Assembly (NCBI GenBank): GCA_040752855.1
Contig: JBFMHP010000003.1
Span: forward strand, 1 to 57,338
DNA from: JBFMHP01 sp040752855
GTDB taxonomy: Bacteria; Pseudomonadota; Gammaproteobacteria; RBG-16-57-12
Reading direction: 5' to 3'
Length of the DNA: 57,338 bases
Part shown: positions 30,769 to 39,236 of the stretch, piece by piece
How positions within the stretch are numbered: the stretch's first letter is position 1
Layout: every line of letters begins with the position of its first letter
The notes under the pieces: generated by a model
Databases searched by the model: none
What the model was told of the DNA's origin: nothing
The model's input: only the letters and a program-made list of their open reading frames with translations
Position numbers and translations under genes: made by a program

Positions 30769-32025
30769 GTGTTGAAGCTGCACGCCACCCCGTTTGCCGC
30801 CGGCCGCGCGCGTGGACGGATCGAACACAGTAAATCCAAGGCCGGCCCCGATGTCCTACTGGTGGCCACTCAATCGGAGCTGACGGACTTCAACGCCCCC
30901 TGCGCCGGACTGATCGTCATCAACGGCGCGCCCTTCTCGCACATCATGGCCCGCATCCTGGGGCAGGCCATCCCGACCGTGATGATCGATGCCGAGCAGG
31001 CGCAAGCGCTGCATCGGGGAATGGAGCTGGTTCTCGACGGGGGCAGCGGTTGGCTGTACAGCGCAGACTTGCTAGAGGAGATGCCGCCCGAAGCCGTCTT
31101 TCCCCCGCTTGATCGCGCCGGCACACTCACCACCCGCGATGGTCAGGCGATCGAGCTGCGGGCCAGCGTCGGCAGCCCCGCCGCAGCGCAGCGCGCCGTC
31201 GCGCTCGGGGCCAGCGCCATCGGGCTGCTGCGCAGCGAATATCTCGGTTTCGACAGCCGCACGCCGCCCTCGGCCGATCTCTTGGAGCGCGAGCTGGCCG
31301 CGTGCGTGCAGGCGGCTGCGAGCCTACCGACCACGATACGACTGCCCGATATCGCCGCCGATAAATTGCCGCGCTGGTGCCAAGGCATGCCCGGGCTGGA
31401 AAATCCCTTAGGCCCGCGCGGTGTGCGGCTCTACGACCGCGAACCCCTGCGCAGTACGGTGCAGGCGCTGGCGCAGGCCGCCGGCCGCGTGGCGCAGCGG
31501 CGCGAGATGCGGCTGCTGCTGCCGTTTCTCACCCACCCGGAGGAATACCGCCATCACCGCAACGCGATCGAAGCGCTGCTCCCCGCGCCGCTGGCCATCG
31601 GCGCGATGATCGAAACCCCGGCGGCCGCGCTGATGATCGATGAATTCCTGGGCAGCGCCGATTTCGTCGCGCTCGGCTGCAACGATCTGATGCAAGGGCT
31701 GTTTGCGGCGGATCGCGACATCGCCGAGCTCGGCGGCCTGCTCAATCCCTATGCCCCGGCGATCTTCCGCTTGCTGCGCCACGTCGCGCGCGATGCCGGC
31801 GAGCGCGTCGCGCAGATCCAAGTCAACGGCCTGCTCAGCGCCCTCCCCGGTGTGCTGCCGGTATTGCTGGGGCTCGGCTATCGCATCTTCTGCGTCGATC
31901 CGCTGCTGATCGCGCCGCTGGCGCACACCATCCGGCAGACCGACATCGATCAGGCCGAGCGGCTCGCCGAGATCGTCTCCCTGGCCGAGGATGCCGCCGA
32001 GGTCAGGCAGGTGCTAGCGCTTTAG
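30769..32025 (+). CDS. stand-alone PEP-utilising enzyme, PtsI-like without N-domain
   Basis: 418 residues from GTG 30769 (GGAG eight bases upstream). Residues 1-100 are a phosphohistidine swivel domain with GLIVINGAPFSHIMARILGQAIPTV, where His would carry phosphate. Residues 120-410 form a PEP-binding barrel: LLRSEYLGFD (FRTEFL-like), IGAMIETPAA (metal ligand Glu) and FVALGCNDLMQG (GTNDLTQ-like). Enzyme I's HPr-binding N-domain is absent. The catalytic Cys of its CGE motif is replaced, because the segment reads VNGLLSALPGV. So it is probably not a PTS enzyme I; a different phosphoryl-transfer role or loss of activity is likely. Confidence 0.75.
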   Translation: MLKLHATPFAAGRARGRIEHSKSKAGPDVLLVATQSELTDFNAPCAGLIVINGAPFSHIMARILGQAIPTVMIDAEQAQALHRGMELVLDGGSGWLYSADLLEEMPPEAVFPPLDRAGTLTTRDGQAIELRASVGSPAAAQRAVALGASAIGLLRSEYLGFDSRTPPSADLLERELAACVQAAASLPTTIRLPDIAADKLPRWCQGMPGLENPLGPRGVRLYDREPLRSTVQALAQAAGRVAQRREMRLLLPFLTHPEEYRHHRNAIEALLPAPLAIGAMIETPAAALMIDEFLGSADFVALGCNDLMQGLFAADRDIAELGGLLNPYAPAIFRLLRHVARDAGERVAQIQVNGLLSALPGVLPVLLGLGYRIFCVDPLLIAPLAHTIRQTDIDQAERLAEIVSLAEDAAEVRQVLAL

Positions 32026-32123
32026 AAAGGGTAAGTATCCCTGAGACGACCTGAGCTATTCCGCGTGGGCACATACAACGTGCCTCCCCTTCAATGATTT
32101 GCCATGCCGCGCCTCGGCAAACC

Positions 32124-32396
32124 TCAATGAAGCACACCCCCGGCGCGCGCGATGCCGATGACGCCGACCAGCACCCAGAACAGGTTGAGCACGGTGTAGG
32201 CGTTGTCTTTTTTGAGGATGGAGCACCACGCGAGCATGATGGCGTCGATGGTGTTGAAGATCCAGACGAACATGAAAGGGCTTTCCGGGCCCATCCAACT
32301 CACCAGGCTGAAGCTGAAGATGCGCATCAGCACCCCGGTCATTTCGATGATCTTGATGTGCTTGAGCACGAAGGCGTTGGCCGTGCCGGGTTGCAT
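32124..32396 (-). CDS. small membrane protein
   Basis: 90 residues from ATG 32396 (CAGGAG nine bases upstream). Three hydrophobic stretches: TGVLMRIFSFSLVSWM, FMFVWIFNTIDAIMLAWCSIL and YTVLNLFWVLVGVIGIARAGG. The last resembles the second half of the CBU_0592-like family, but the match is weak. The 13-residue upstream extension is dropped because the RBS points to the shorter form. It lies next to the MITE-like repeats. Confidence 0.65.
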   Translation of the reverse strand: MQPGTANAFVLKHIKIIEMTGVLMRIFSFSLVSWMGPESPFMFVWIFNTIDAIMLAWCSILKKDNAYTVLNLFWVLVGVIGIARAGGVLH

Positions 32397-32460
32397 TGTG
32401 ATGTGCTCCTGAATAAATGATGAGACCGCTATCATTCTACACGGGGCGGTTTACAGCTCG

Positions 32461-32617
32461 GTAGGATGCGGTGAGGAACGAACCGCATCGTTCGAGAATC
32501 CTCGTACCGTGCATACGCGGCTCGGGGCGCCACGCACACGGAATCAATGATTGAATCACCTTTCTGTCGCGCAGCGCATCGCGATTGATGCGGTTCGCGG
32601 TGCTCACCGCATCCTAC
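32461..32617. repeat. MITE-like inverted-repeat element, copy A
   Basis: 157 bases that start GTAGGATGCGGTGAGGAACG and end with GATGCGGTTCG...CACCGCATCCTAC, so the two ends are inverted copies. The interior is about 80 percent alike to copy B. No open frame. Non-autonomous, perhaps mobilised in trans. Confidence 0.85.
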
Positions 32618-32646
32618 AGTCGAAGGCCGCGCCTCAGGGCAGTGCG

Positions 32647-32799
32647 GTAGGATGCGGTGAGGAACGAACCGCATCGTTCGAGAATCCGCCTGCCGTGCAA
32701 ACGCTGCGCGGGGCTGCGCACAAGGAATCCTTGGCTAAATCATCTTTCTGTCGCGCGGTGCGTCGCGATTGATGCGGTTCGTTCCTCACCGCATCCTAC
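32647..32799. repeat. MITE-like inverted-repeat element, copy B
   Basis: 153 bases with nearly perfect terminal inverted repeats: GTAGGATGCGGTGAGGAACG plus AACCGCATC at the left, and GATGCGGTT plus CGTTCCTCACCGCATCCTAC at the right. It is 29 bases from copy A, in the same orientation. A third, degenerate copy is at 56938-57028 and a half copy near 489. Confidence 0.88.
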
Positions 32800-32815
32800 G
32801 GCGGGAGGTTGGCCC

Positions 32816-33400
32816 TCAGGGCAGCAGCCGGTCCAACGCGACGGCGGTGTTGTTGCCGGTGCGGTAGTCTTCGTTGAGCTGGATCACGCCGTCGGGGCCG
32901 ATCACGACGATCTTGCCCATGGCGCCGCGGTAGGTGTCGAAGACCTGCAGGTCGGCATCGATCAGGACGGCGAAGGCGCTCCCGGCATAGCCGTTGCTCT
33001 GTTCCATGGCGCGGGCGTTTTCGACGCTGCCGCTGACGTAGTCCACCAGGCCGTAGACCACCGTGCCGCGTCCGGCGAAGCGCGGTACGAGTTCGTTGAG
33101 CAGGTGATCGGTGTGGCCCAGGCACACCGGGCACCACATGGTGAAATACAGCACGATGGCGTCGGCCGGTTGCGCGCCGCCGGCGAGGTGCTCCGAGAGC
33201 GTGAAGTCGGCGCCGCCGGTATCGGGCAGGGTGAAATCCGGGGCGATCTGGCCGGGCTGCACGCCCACCGTGCCGGCGACTACATCCGGGCGGCGGTCCT
33301 CGTCCGAGGGCAAGAGGTCATCTTCCACCGTGCAGGCGGTCAGACCGAGCGCCAGTAACATCGGCAACATCCAACGCGCGCCGCGTTCAAGGAAAGACAT
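32816..33400 (-). CDS. thioredoxin-fold (TlpA/redoxin-like) lipoprotein
   Basis: 194 residues. Signal and lipobox: MLPMLLALGLTAC. The thioredoxin fold contains GQIAPDFTLPDTGGADFTL and the active-site dithiol MWCPVC (CxxC at about residues 88-95), then VVIGPDGVIQLNEDYRTGNN. The spelling CPVC is unusual for TlpA/ResA. It is the third gene of an apparent operon with the barrel and the His-rich lipoprotein: the start overlaps the barrel gene's end by 14 bases. It may reduce or hand over a metal or thiol at the periplasmic face; the exact role is unknown. Confidence 0.8.
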   Translation of the reverse strand: MSFLERGARWMLPMLLALGLTACTVEDDLLPSDEDRRPDVVAGTVGVQPGQIAPDFTLPDTGGADFTLSEHLAGGAQPADAIVLYFTMWCPVCLGHTDHLLNELVPRFAGRGTVVYGLVDYVSGSVENARAMEQSNGYAGSAFAVLIDADLQVFDTYRGAMGKIVVIGPDGVIQLNEDYRTGNNTAVALDRLLP

Positions 33401-34397
33401 GGCTGACTCCTACGGTGAAGATGTCGGTAGTGGGAAAGTTGCGGCCCCAGCCGTCGCGCGCGATGGCGTGGCTCCAGGCGGCGCGCACCACCCAGGCGCG
33501 GGCGGCGTCGGACCAGGCGAGCGCCAGGCCCGCCGCGCGTTTGCGCAACCCCGAGGTGGGATCGCTTCGGCCGTCGATGCGCGCCTCGTCTTCCCACAGA
33601 TCGCTGTAGCTCAGCGCGAGGGTATAGGTCTCCGCCTCCTGGGTGAACACGGTGTAGCCCAGCCCGAGCGTGCCGCTGGCGCGATCGCCGAGTTGTTTGT
33701 CATACGGCGCCACATACTCGCCGTATTCGCGGTTGATCGGGCGTTCGAGATGCCGGCCGTAGCTGAGGCTCATGGTGGCGGTCCACGGATAGACGGTCTT
33801 CTCCACCGTCAGGTGGCCGTCGAGCCGGTAGAAGCCGCGCCCGGTGATATCGAAGTTGTCGCGCACGTCATCATAGGGCGAGGTGCCGGTGGGCAGCGTG
33901 AGACTCGCGCCCCAATAGACCGCGGGCTTGAGATCCTCCCAGTTCTCCACGCGCCAGACGCACATCACGTTGTCGAAGGCCTCATACCACAGGCTGAGCG
34001 TCGCATCGCCCAAGCCATCGGTGTTGCGTTCGAGTCCGGCGTACTCGTTGCGATTCCACACATACGGAACTGACACCGCAGCCTGCCAGTTGTCGCCGAG
34101 CCGATATGCAGCGCCGAGATTCAAGCGGTATTGATTGAGGTCGGAGCCCGACGGATCGGGCGACCAAGCGCCGTCGCCGCGCCAGAAGCCATCATAGTGC
34201 TCCGCATCGAGGGCGACATCCACCATCGCGCGCGAGAATTTGGGCAGCACCAGAGTTGAGGCCGCGCCGCCGCCGCAACAGGAGGCGGCGTGAACGGAAA
34301 AAGAGATAACGGGGGCCAGCACGGCCCCCGTTATCCACACCCCCGCGCCCCGAATGGAGGGACGAGGCGCGGGGTTCAAACCTTGCCACTGCCGCAT
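33387..34397 (-). CDS. outer-membrane beta-barrel protein with CCGGG motif
   Basis: 336 residues. An N-terminal signal (VWITGAVLAPVISFSVHA) precedes a mature start ASCCGGGAASTLVLPKFSRAM with a Cys-Cys-Gly3 motif, suggesting metal or thiol binding. The rest is aromatic-rich alternating beta strands (YRLNLGAAYRLGDNWQAAVSVPYVW and many more) ending in VGVSHVFP, a terminal Phe-Pro that is close to the usual C-terminal aromatic. Predicted outer-membrane barrel. The gene begins one base after the stop of the upstream lipoprotein gene and overlaps the redoxin gene, so all three are coupled. No named family. Confidence 0.75.
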   Translation of the reverse strand: MRQWQGLNPAPRPSIRGAGVWITGAVLAPVISFSVHAASCCGGGAASTLVLPKFSRAMVDVALDAEHYDGFWRGDGAWSPDPSGSDLNQYRLNLGAAYRLGDNWQAAVSVPYVWNRNEYAGLERNTDGLGDATLSLWYEAFDNVMCVWRVENWEDLKPAVYWGASLTLPTGTSPYDDVRDNFDITGRGFYRLDGHLTVEKTVYPWTATMSLSYGRHLERPINREYGEYVAPYDKQLGDRASGTLGLGYTVFTQEAETYTLALSYSDLWEDEARIDGRSDPTSGLRKRAAGLALAWSDAARAWVVRAAWSHAIARDGWGRNFPTTDIFTVGVSHVFP

Positions 34398-34398
34398 G

Positions 34399-36198
34399 TC
34401 ACGGCGCCGTGAAGATCAGCGCGGGATAGGCGCCGGCGGCGGTCGCCATCGCGTTGCCGTTGACCGTGAGTTTGAGTTGCACGGTGTTGGCGGCGGTGGT
34501 GCTCAGGCCAGACAGCGCGGTGATGGTGTAGCGGCCGGTGGTGCCATCGGCGACGAGCGGCTGCCAGCTGGCGCCATTATCGAGGGAAACCTCGACCGTG
34601 ACCGTGGCGAGCGTCACATCCGGGCGCAGACCCGAGCTTGCATCCTTCACCCCTTGCAGCACGCGCCCGACCCGGACCGACGGAAACGACAGGGTGTGCG
34701 CATGCGGATCGGAACCGGTGGGATTGGCGATGTTCTGAGTGGAGACGAACACCGTCAAATCATGGCCGCCCGCGTTGTTGGGCTCGACCGCGTGCAGCCA
34801 GAGACGATAGCCGCGCGCCTGATTCATGCCCATCATGTTGGTCCATTGATCGTTGGCATTGCTGGCCGAGACGGAAAGCACGTCGCTGCCCATGGTCATC
34901 TTGACCTGCGGATGGAAGATCACCGGGACGCTTACCACATCATTGGTCGTGGCGCGGTCGCCATCGGCATCCTCTTTCACATAGGCGACATAGTCCCACA
35001 CCCCCATCGGCGTGCCGTTGGCCATGGCCGAGGCCATCACGTAATAGTTGTCGAGCACGTACTGGCCCTGAGCCTTGGCGCTGGTGTCGGGATCGTGGCC
35101 GTGCGGCGTGGTGTGATCGTGACCGTTGAGCATGTACATCATCGGATGATTGCCGAGGCCAACGATGTCCGGGTCGGTGGTGATGTCGACGGGTTGCTGG
35201 GTGTCGGCATCGATCAAGGTCAGGCGATGGCGCACGCGCGCCGTCCAGAACCCGGTAATAAACGGCGCGTCGGCGACGGTATCGAGCGCCACGGTGATGT
35301 GACGGCCGTTCGGCGTGGTGATGGTTTTTGCAGCACCGGCAGCATCGTAGCTGACCGGCGGCAGCATCGCCGGGGCGCTCAACCCGGCCTGGTTGGCAGC
35401 GGCATTGCCGACGAAGGCGGCGTGCGCCTTGAGCAGGCGGAAGGGCAACGCGCTGTCATGATGCAGCGCTTCAAGATTCACGGCGCCGATCGTGACCGGA
35501 TTGCCCGTGCCGTCCACGCCATCGAGATCGTCGTCGCTCAAGTCATCGGCCAGCGCCGCCGGGAGCCCGGCGATGTCATCGCCACTCAGGCCGACCTCGT
35601 GGGCGAGCTGGCTGAACAGGCCGGCGCGGAAGGCCGCGTCCTTGTCCGCTTGGGTGCGCGCATTCGCCGCGTCCTGGCTGGTCGTCTTGGGATCGAAGGG
35701 GACGGCGTCCAAGTCCGGCAGATAACCGAAGGCGCTCTCAAAGGCCGTCTGTGCAGCGGCCAGCGTCATGCCATGCCCGGCCGCCAGGGCGCGGATGACC
35801 GTGGTATCCGGCGTGACCGGGGCGTTGCCCAGCTGTCCGGCCTGGAAGTGATGGGCGGCGGTGCGCAGGGCCAGCGGATGGGCCGCGCCAAGCGTCACGG
35901 TGTCGCCCGATACCTCATCGGAATACGCGCCGGTCACCACGAAATCGAGTTCACCACTCAGCGCCGCATCGGGCACGGCAACGGAAAACGCGCCGTTGGT
36001 CACCGCAGCCGTCGCCAGCTCGGCGCCGGCACCATCGCGCACGCTCACCGTCCCAGTGACGGCGCCGGCCACTGCCACCCCGGAGATTGTGGTCGTGGGC
36101 GTCGCCGTGGAATCGTTGTTGTCGTTGCCGGCGCAACCTACCAGGATCGCGCCCAGGGCCACGGGCAGCGCCAGCTGCCGGAATAGGGTGTGCGTCAT
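34399..36198 (-). CDS. large lipoprotein with His/Met-rich region
   Basis: 599 residues from ATG 36198 with GAGGAG upstream; the 49 codons before it are not a signal. Lipobox AILVGC. Residues 25-120 form a carboxypeptidase-like/Ig-type fold (ISGVAVAGAVTGTVSV). The centre has NHPMMYMLNGHDHTTPHGHDPD, rich in His and Met, and later GSDVLSVSASNANDQWTNMMGMNQ; both could bind metal ions. The C-terminus is a second Ig-like domain (TVTVEVSLDNGASWQPL). First gene of the operon with the barrel and the CPVC redoxin. An outer-membrane-facing lipoprotein is likely; copper or other metal handling is a guess only. Confidence 0.75.
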   Translation of the reverse strand: MTHTLFRQLALPVALGAILVGCAGNDNNDSTATPTTTISGVAVAGAVTGTVSVRDGAGAELATAAVTNGAFSVAVPDAALSGELDFVVTGAYSDEVSGDTVTLGAAHPLALRTAAHHFQAGQLGNAPVTPDTTVIRALAAGHGMTLAAAQTAFESAFGYLPDLDAVPFDPKTTSQDAANARTQADKDAAFRAGLFSQLAHEVGLSGDDIAGLPAALADDLSDDDLDGVDGTGNPVTIGAVNLEALHHDSALPFRLLKAHAAFVGNAAANQAGLSAPAMLPPVSYDAAGAAKTITTPNGRHITVALDTVADAPFITGFWTARVRHRLTLIDADTQQPVDITTDPDIVGLGNHPMMYMLNGHDHTTPHGHDPDTSAKAQGQYVLDNYYVMASAMANGTPMGVWDYVAYVKEDADGDRATTNDVVSVPVIFHPQVKMTMGSDVLSVSASNANDQWTNMMGMNQARGYRLWLHAVEPNNAGGHDLTVFVSTQNIANPTGSDPHAHTLSFPSVRVGRVLQGVKDASSGLRPDVTLATVTVEVSLDNGASWQPLVADGTTGRYTITALSGLSTTAANTVQLKLTVNGNAMATAAGAYPALIFTAP

Positions 36199-36346
36199 GT
36201 ACTTCTCCTCGTGAACGTCTTCTTTCCGCCGACATCCTAACGAGGCATCGCCGCGCTGTCGTGAGACATAATGCCGCACCCCCGAGGTTTCACGAAGGCC
36301 GCCCTTCCGGTATCCTGTGCCGCACGAAAACAAGAAAGGCGGCACA

Positions 36347-37174
36347 GTGGACGGTTTGATTTATCTGAAGGCGGTGATCCTGGGCGTCCTGGAGGGTGCG
36401 ACGGAGTTTTTGCCCGTCTCCAGCACCGGGCATCTCATCATCGCCAGCGAGCTGATGGATTTCCGGGGCGACACCGCCAAGACCTTCGACATCTTCATCC
36501 AGCTCGGCGCCATCCTCGCCATCGTCTGGCATTATCGCGCGCGCGTGGCCAACGTCAGCCGCGGACTGGTGCACGGCGAGCCGGCCGCGCGGCGTTTCGT
36601 CACCCATCTGCTGATCGCCTTCCTTCCCGCGGCCGTGCTCGGCTTCGCGCTGCATTCGTTTATCAAGGGCTATCTGTTCAACGCCATCACCGTGGCCTCG
36701 GCGCTGATCGTCGGCGGCTTCATCATCCTGTGGGTCGAGTCGCGCGCCAACAAACCCAAAGTGCACAGCGTCGATGAGATGACCGCGCGCCACGCGCTGC
36801 TGGTCGGCCTGGCGCAGAGCGCCGCGCTGTTTCCGGGCGTCTCGCGCGCCGGCGCGACCATCATGGGCGGCATGCTCTCGGGACTCTCGCGCGAGGCGGC
36901 CACCGAGTTCTCCTTCTTCTTGGCCATCCCCACCATGTTCGCCGCCACCACCTACGACCTCTTCAAGAGCCGCCACTTGTTGCATGGCGAGCATGCACTG
37001 TTGTTCGCCACCGGATTTATCTTCGCCTTTATCAGCGCCTTAATCGTGGTGCGCACGCTGCTGCATTTCGTCAGCCGCTACAGCTTCCGCCCCTTCGCCT
37101 ACTACCGCATCGTGTTCGGCACGCTGATCCTGCTACTTGCCGGCGCCGGGGTGGTCACCTTCCAAGGGATCTGA
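36347..37174 (+). CDS. uppP: undecaprenyl-diphosphatase
   Basis: 275 residues from GTG 36347 (AAAGG upstream), giving the standard N-terminus VDGLIYLKAVILGVLEGATEFLPVSSTGHLI. Eight TM helices. The catalytic glutamate-rich motif is EGATEFLPVSSTGH, and the second active-site motif is FPGVSRAGATI. It dephosphorylates undecaprenyl pyrophosphate for reuse in peptidoglycan synthesis and confers bacitracin tolerance. The PGxSR motif has Ala in place of the common Ser after Arg. It is divergent from the large lipoprotein gene and followed by DUF808. Confidence 0.95.
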   Translation: MDGLIYLKAVILGVLEGATEFLPVSSTGHLIIASELMDFRGDTAKTFDIFIQLGAILAIVWHYRARVANVSRGLVHGEPAARRFVTHLLIAFLPAAVLGFALHSFIKGYLFNAITVASALIVGGFIILWVESRANKPKVHSVDEMTARHALLVGLAQSAALFPGVSRAGATIMGGMLSGLSREAATEFSFFLAIPTMFAATTYDLFKSRHLLHGEHALLFATGFIFAFISALIVVRTLLHFVSRYSFRPFAYYRIVFGTLILLLAGAGVVTFQGI

Positions 37175-37229
37175 GCGCCGGTGCATGTTATGATCACGGC
37201 GCGTTCACACTAACCAAAGGAAACCGCCC

Positions 37230-38180
37230 ATGGCTGGAATGAGCCTGCTCGCCCTGCTAGACGACATCGCCACCATACTCGACGACGTGGCCTTAATGAC
37301 ACGCGTGGCCGCGCAAAAAACCGCTGGGGTGCTCGGCGACGATCTGGCACTGAGCGCGCAGCAGGTAGCCGGGGTGCGCGCCGAACGCGAACTGCCTGTG
37401 GTCTGGGCCGTGGCCAAGGGTTCGTTCAAGAACAAGCTGATCCTGGTTCCAGCCGCGCTGCTGATCAGCGCCTTCATCCCTTGGGCCATCATCCCACTGT
37501 TGATGATCGGCGGGGCCTTCCTGTGTTACGAAGGCTTCGAGAAACTCGCGCACCGATTTCTCGCCGATCGCGCACAAGAAGAAGCCGCGCATGCCGAAAC
37601 CTTGAAGGCCTTGAGCAACCCGGCCGTCGACATGGTCGCCTTCGAGCGCGAGAAGATCAAAGGCGCGGTGCGCACCGACTTCATCCTCTCGGCTGAGATC
37701 ATCGTCATCGCCCTCGGCACCGTGAAAGACGCCTCGCTGTCCATGCAGATCGCCGTGCTCTCCGGCATCGCCGTGCTCATGACCGTCGGCGTCTACGCCC
37801 TGGTCGCCGGGATCGTGAAGATCGACGACGCCGGCCTGCACCTGCTCAAAGCCAGCGCCGCCGACGCCTGGGGCCGCTTCAAGCGCAGGCTCGGCGCGCT
37901 GTTGCTGCGCAGCGCACCGCATCTGATGAAGACGCTCTCCGTCGTCGGCACCCTCGCCATGTTTATCGTCGGCGGAAGCATCCTGCTCCACGGCGTGCCC
38001 GGCGCGGAAGAGCTGCTGCATCACGCCGCTGATTACGTGCGCGGCGCCCCGCTGCTCGGCCCACTACTCGCCATCATCACCCCGCTCCTGCTCAACACCC
38101 TGGCCGGCATCGTGGCCGGCGCCCTCGTATTGGGCGCCGTCACCGCAACGACGCGCATCTTTCGGCGAACGCCGGAATGA
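37230..38180 (+). CDS. DUF808 family membrane protein (YedI-like)
   Basis: 316 residues. The family opening AGMSLLALLDDIATILDDVALMTRVAAQKTAGVLGDDLALSAQQV and four to six TM helices (e.g. LILVPAALLISAFIPWAIIPLLMIGGAF) match the DUF808/YedI family of inner-membrane proteins. RBS AAAGGAAA is seen before the ATG. Function unknown. Read in the same direction as uppP with 55 bases between, but there is no evidence for a shared role. Confidence 0.92.
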   Translation: MAGMSLLALLDDIATILDDVALMTRVAAQKTAGVLGDDLALSAQQVAGVRAERELPVVWAVAKGSFKNKLILVPAALLISAFIPWAIIPLLMIGGAFLCYEGFEKLAHRFLADRAQEEAAHAETLKALSNPAVDMVAFEREKIKGAVRTDFILSAEIIVIALGTVKDASLSMQIAVLSGIAVLMTVGVYALVAGIVKIDDAGLHLLKASAADAWGRFKRRLGALLLRSAPHLMKTLSVVGTLAMFIVGGSILLHGVPGAEELLHHAADYVRGAPLLGPLLAIITPLLLNTLAGIVAGALVLGAVTATTRIFRRTPE

Positions 38181-38225
38181 CGTGACCCCGCAATGTGCTG
38201 CGCGTCGCCTGGGCCACGCGCGGCG

Positions 38226-38573
38226 TTATCCTTTCGGCGCATGCTTGGCATACGAATCCCGATCCATATCGATGATCTCGACCGTGATCACCGCCGGCGG
38301 GATGTTTAATCTTCTTATCGCATCCAAAATGGCCGCCGAGAGGCGCTTTTTGTTTTCCGTGTTCCGGCCGGATTTGATGCGCGCCTGGACGTGTATATAC
38401 GGCTCGTGCCCGCCCGCCTGGGTGAAATGGCGGAAAGGATAGGCGCGGGTCTTGATATGGCTGGACTCGAACAAACCGCTCTCCGCAATGGCGCTATGCA
38501 CTGACTGCAACAGTGCGGCGATCTGTTCATCATCGGCCAATTGTTCGGTGTATTCGACGATGATATGTGGCAT
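38226..38573 (-). CDS. 5-carboxymethyl-2-hydroxymuconate delta-isomerase-like protein
   Basis: 115 residues. The N-terminal MPHIIVEYTEQL gives Pro2 as catalytic base, as in the CHMI/tautomerase family. TRAYPFRHFTQAGGHEPYIHVQARIKSGRNTENKKRLSAAILDAI carries the usual active-site Arg/His region. It is convergent to DUF808. No other homoprotocatechuate pathway gene is nearby, so a role in aromatic degradation is not shown; it could be a general tautomerase. Confidence 0.85.
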   Translation of the reverse strand: MPHIIVEYTEQLADDEQIAALLQSVHSAIAESGLFESSHIKTRAYPFRHFTQAGGHEPYIHVQARIKSGRNTENKKRLSAAILDAIRRLNIPPAVITVEIIDMDRDSYAKHAPKG

Positions 38574-38894
38574 TGGCGCACCTCTAGTCGATTGAATATT
38601 TATAGAGCAGCTCTGAATAATTCCTGGAATCTTCAGAGCACGGAAACTCTAGCAAATCAGAGATTCTCCAGATAGTTCCAATTCCTTCGTTCCCGCGCAA
38701 GCGCAAAAACCAGGCATGTTCCCCGCAACACGGTCGCACCGATAATTTTTCTACAAATAATGTGATTGTGATGACACGTTTTTACCAAGTCTTAAGTGCG
38801 TGCTAAGGCGCAGGCACGATACTACTGCCCACGCGTGAAACCTCGCGTCACCAACGGCAGTTGAACACTTACACCTTGAGACAGGAGAAGAGCA
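38574..38894. other. intergenic region, promoter side of the EF-hand cytochrome cassette
   Basis: 321 bases with no gene. The right part must hold the promoter of the plus-strand cassette. AGGAG lies at 38883-38887, a few bases before the ATG at 38895. TTAAGTGCGTGCTAAGG near 38791 has a short direct repeat-like pattern. No sigma-54 site with correct phasing was found. Confidence 0.4.
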
Positions 38895-39176
38895 ATGAAA
38901 TTTACCAAACCGAATACGTTGACCATGCTCGCCGTAAGCTGCGCCATGCTGAGCGCCGGCACCGTTTACGCAGAAACCCGCGTCGGCCCGAAGCACAGCG
39001 AACACAATCTGCCCACCTTCGTCACGCTCGACACCGACAAGGACGGCTATCTGACCATCAGCGAGATCAAGACTCATATGGAAGTGATGGAGCACTTTTC
39101 GGAAGTCGATGCAAACAAGGATCACAAGCTGAACGAGCAGGAGTACGCCTCCATTCATATCGACGGCGTGGAATAA
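38895..39176 (+). CDS. periplasmic EF-hand protein
   Basis: 93 residues. Signal MKFTKPNTLTMLAVSCAMLSAGTVYA. Two EF-hands: DTDKDGYLTISE (about residues 46-57) is canonical, and DANKDHKLNEQE (about 73-84) has His in place of the usual Gly at position 6. Mature part about 66 residues. It is the first gene of a set with cytochrome b561 and the DHC-type diheme cytochrome. It may be a calcium-regulated partner of the redox proteins; such a role is inferred from context only. Confidence 0.85.
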   Translation: MKFTKPNTLTMLAVSCAMLSAGTVYAETRVGPKHSEHNLPTFVTLDTDKDGYLTISEIKTHMEVMEHFSEVDANKDHKLNEQEYASIHIDGVE

Positions 39177-39236
39177 ACGCTCGACCGGGAGAGTCGACAT
39201 GGATGTCGTTCCTTCACCCGAACATAGGGCCGCAGG

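Noticed and set aside
34354..36186. 610-codon plus-strand open frame opposite the large lipoprotein
   Set aside because: The minus strand has signal, lipobox and RBS; the antisense frame is His/Arg/Gly-rich noise.
38805..38830. Possible sigma-54 promoter GGCACG...CTGC before the EF-hand gene
   Set aside because: The GG to GC distance is two bases too long for a -24/-12 element.
38876..38883. TGAGACA half-site before the EF-hand gene as another target of the sigma-54 activator
   Set aside because: A single half-site overlapping the RBS, with no palindrome and no phased -24/-12 promoter.
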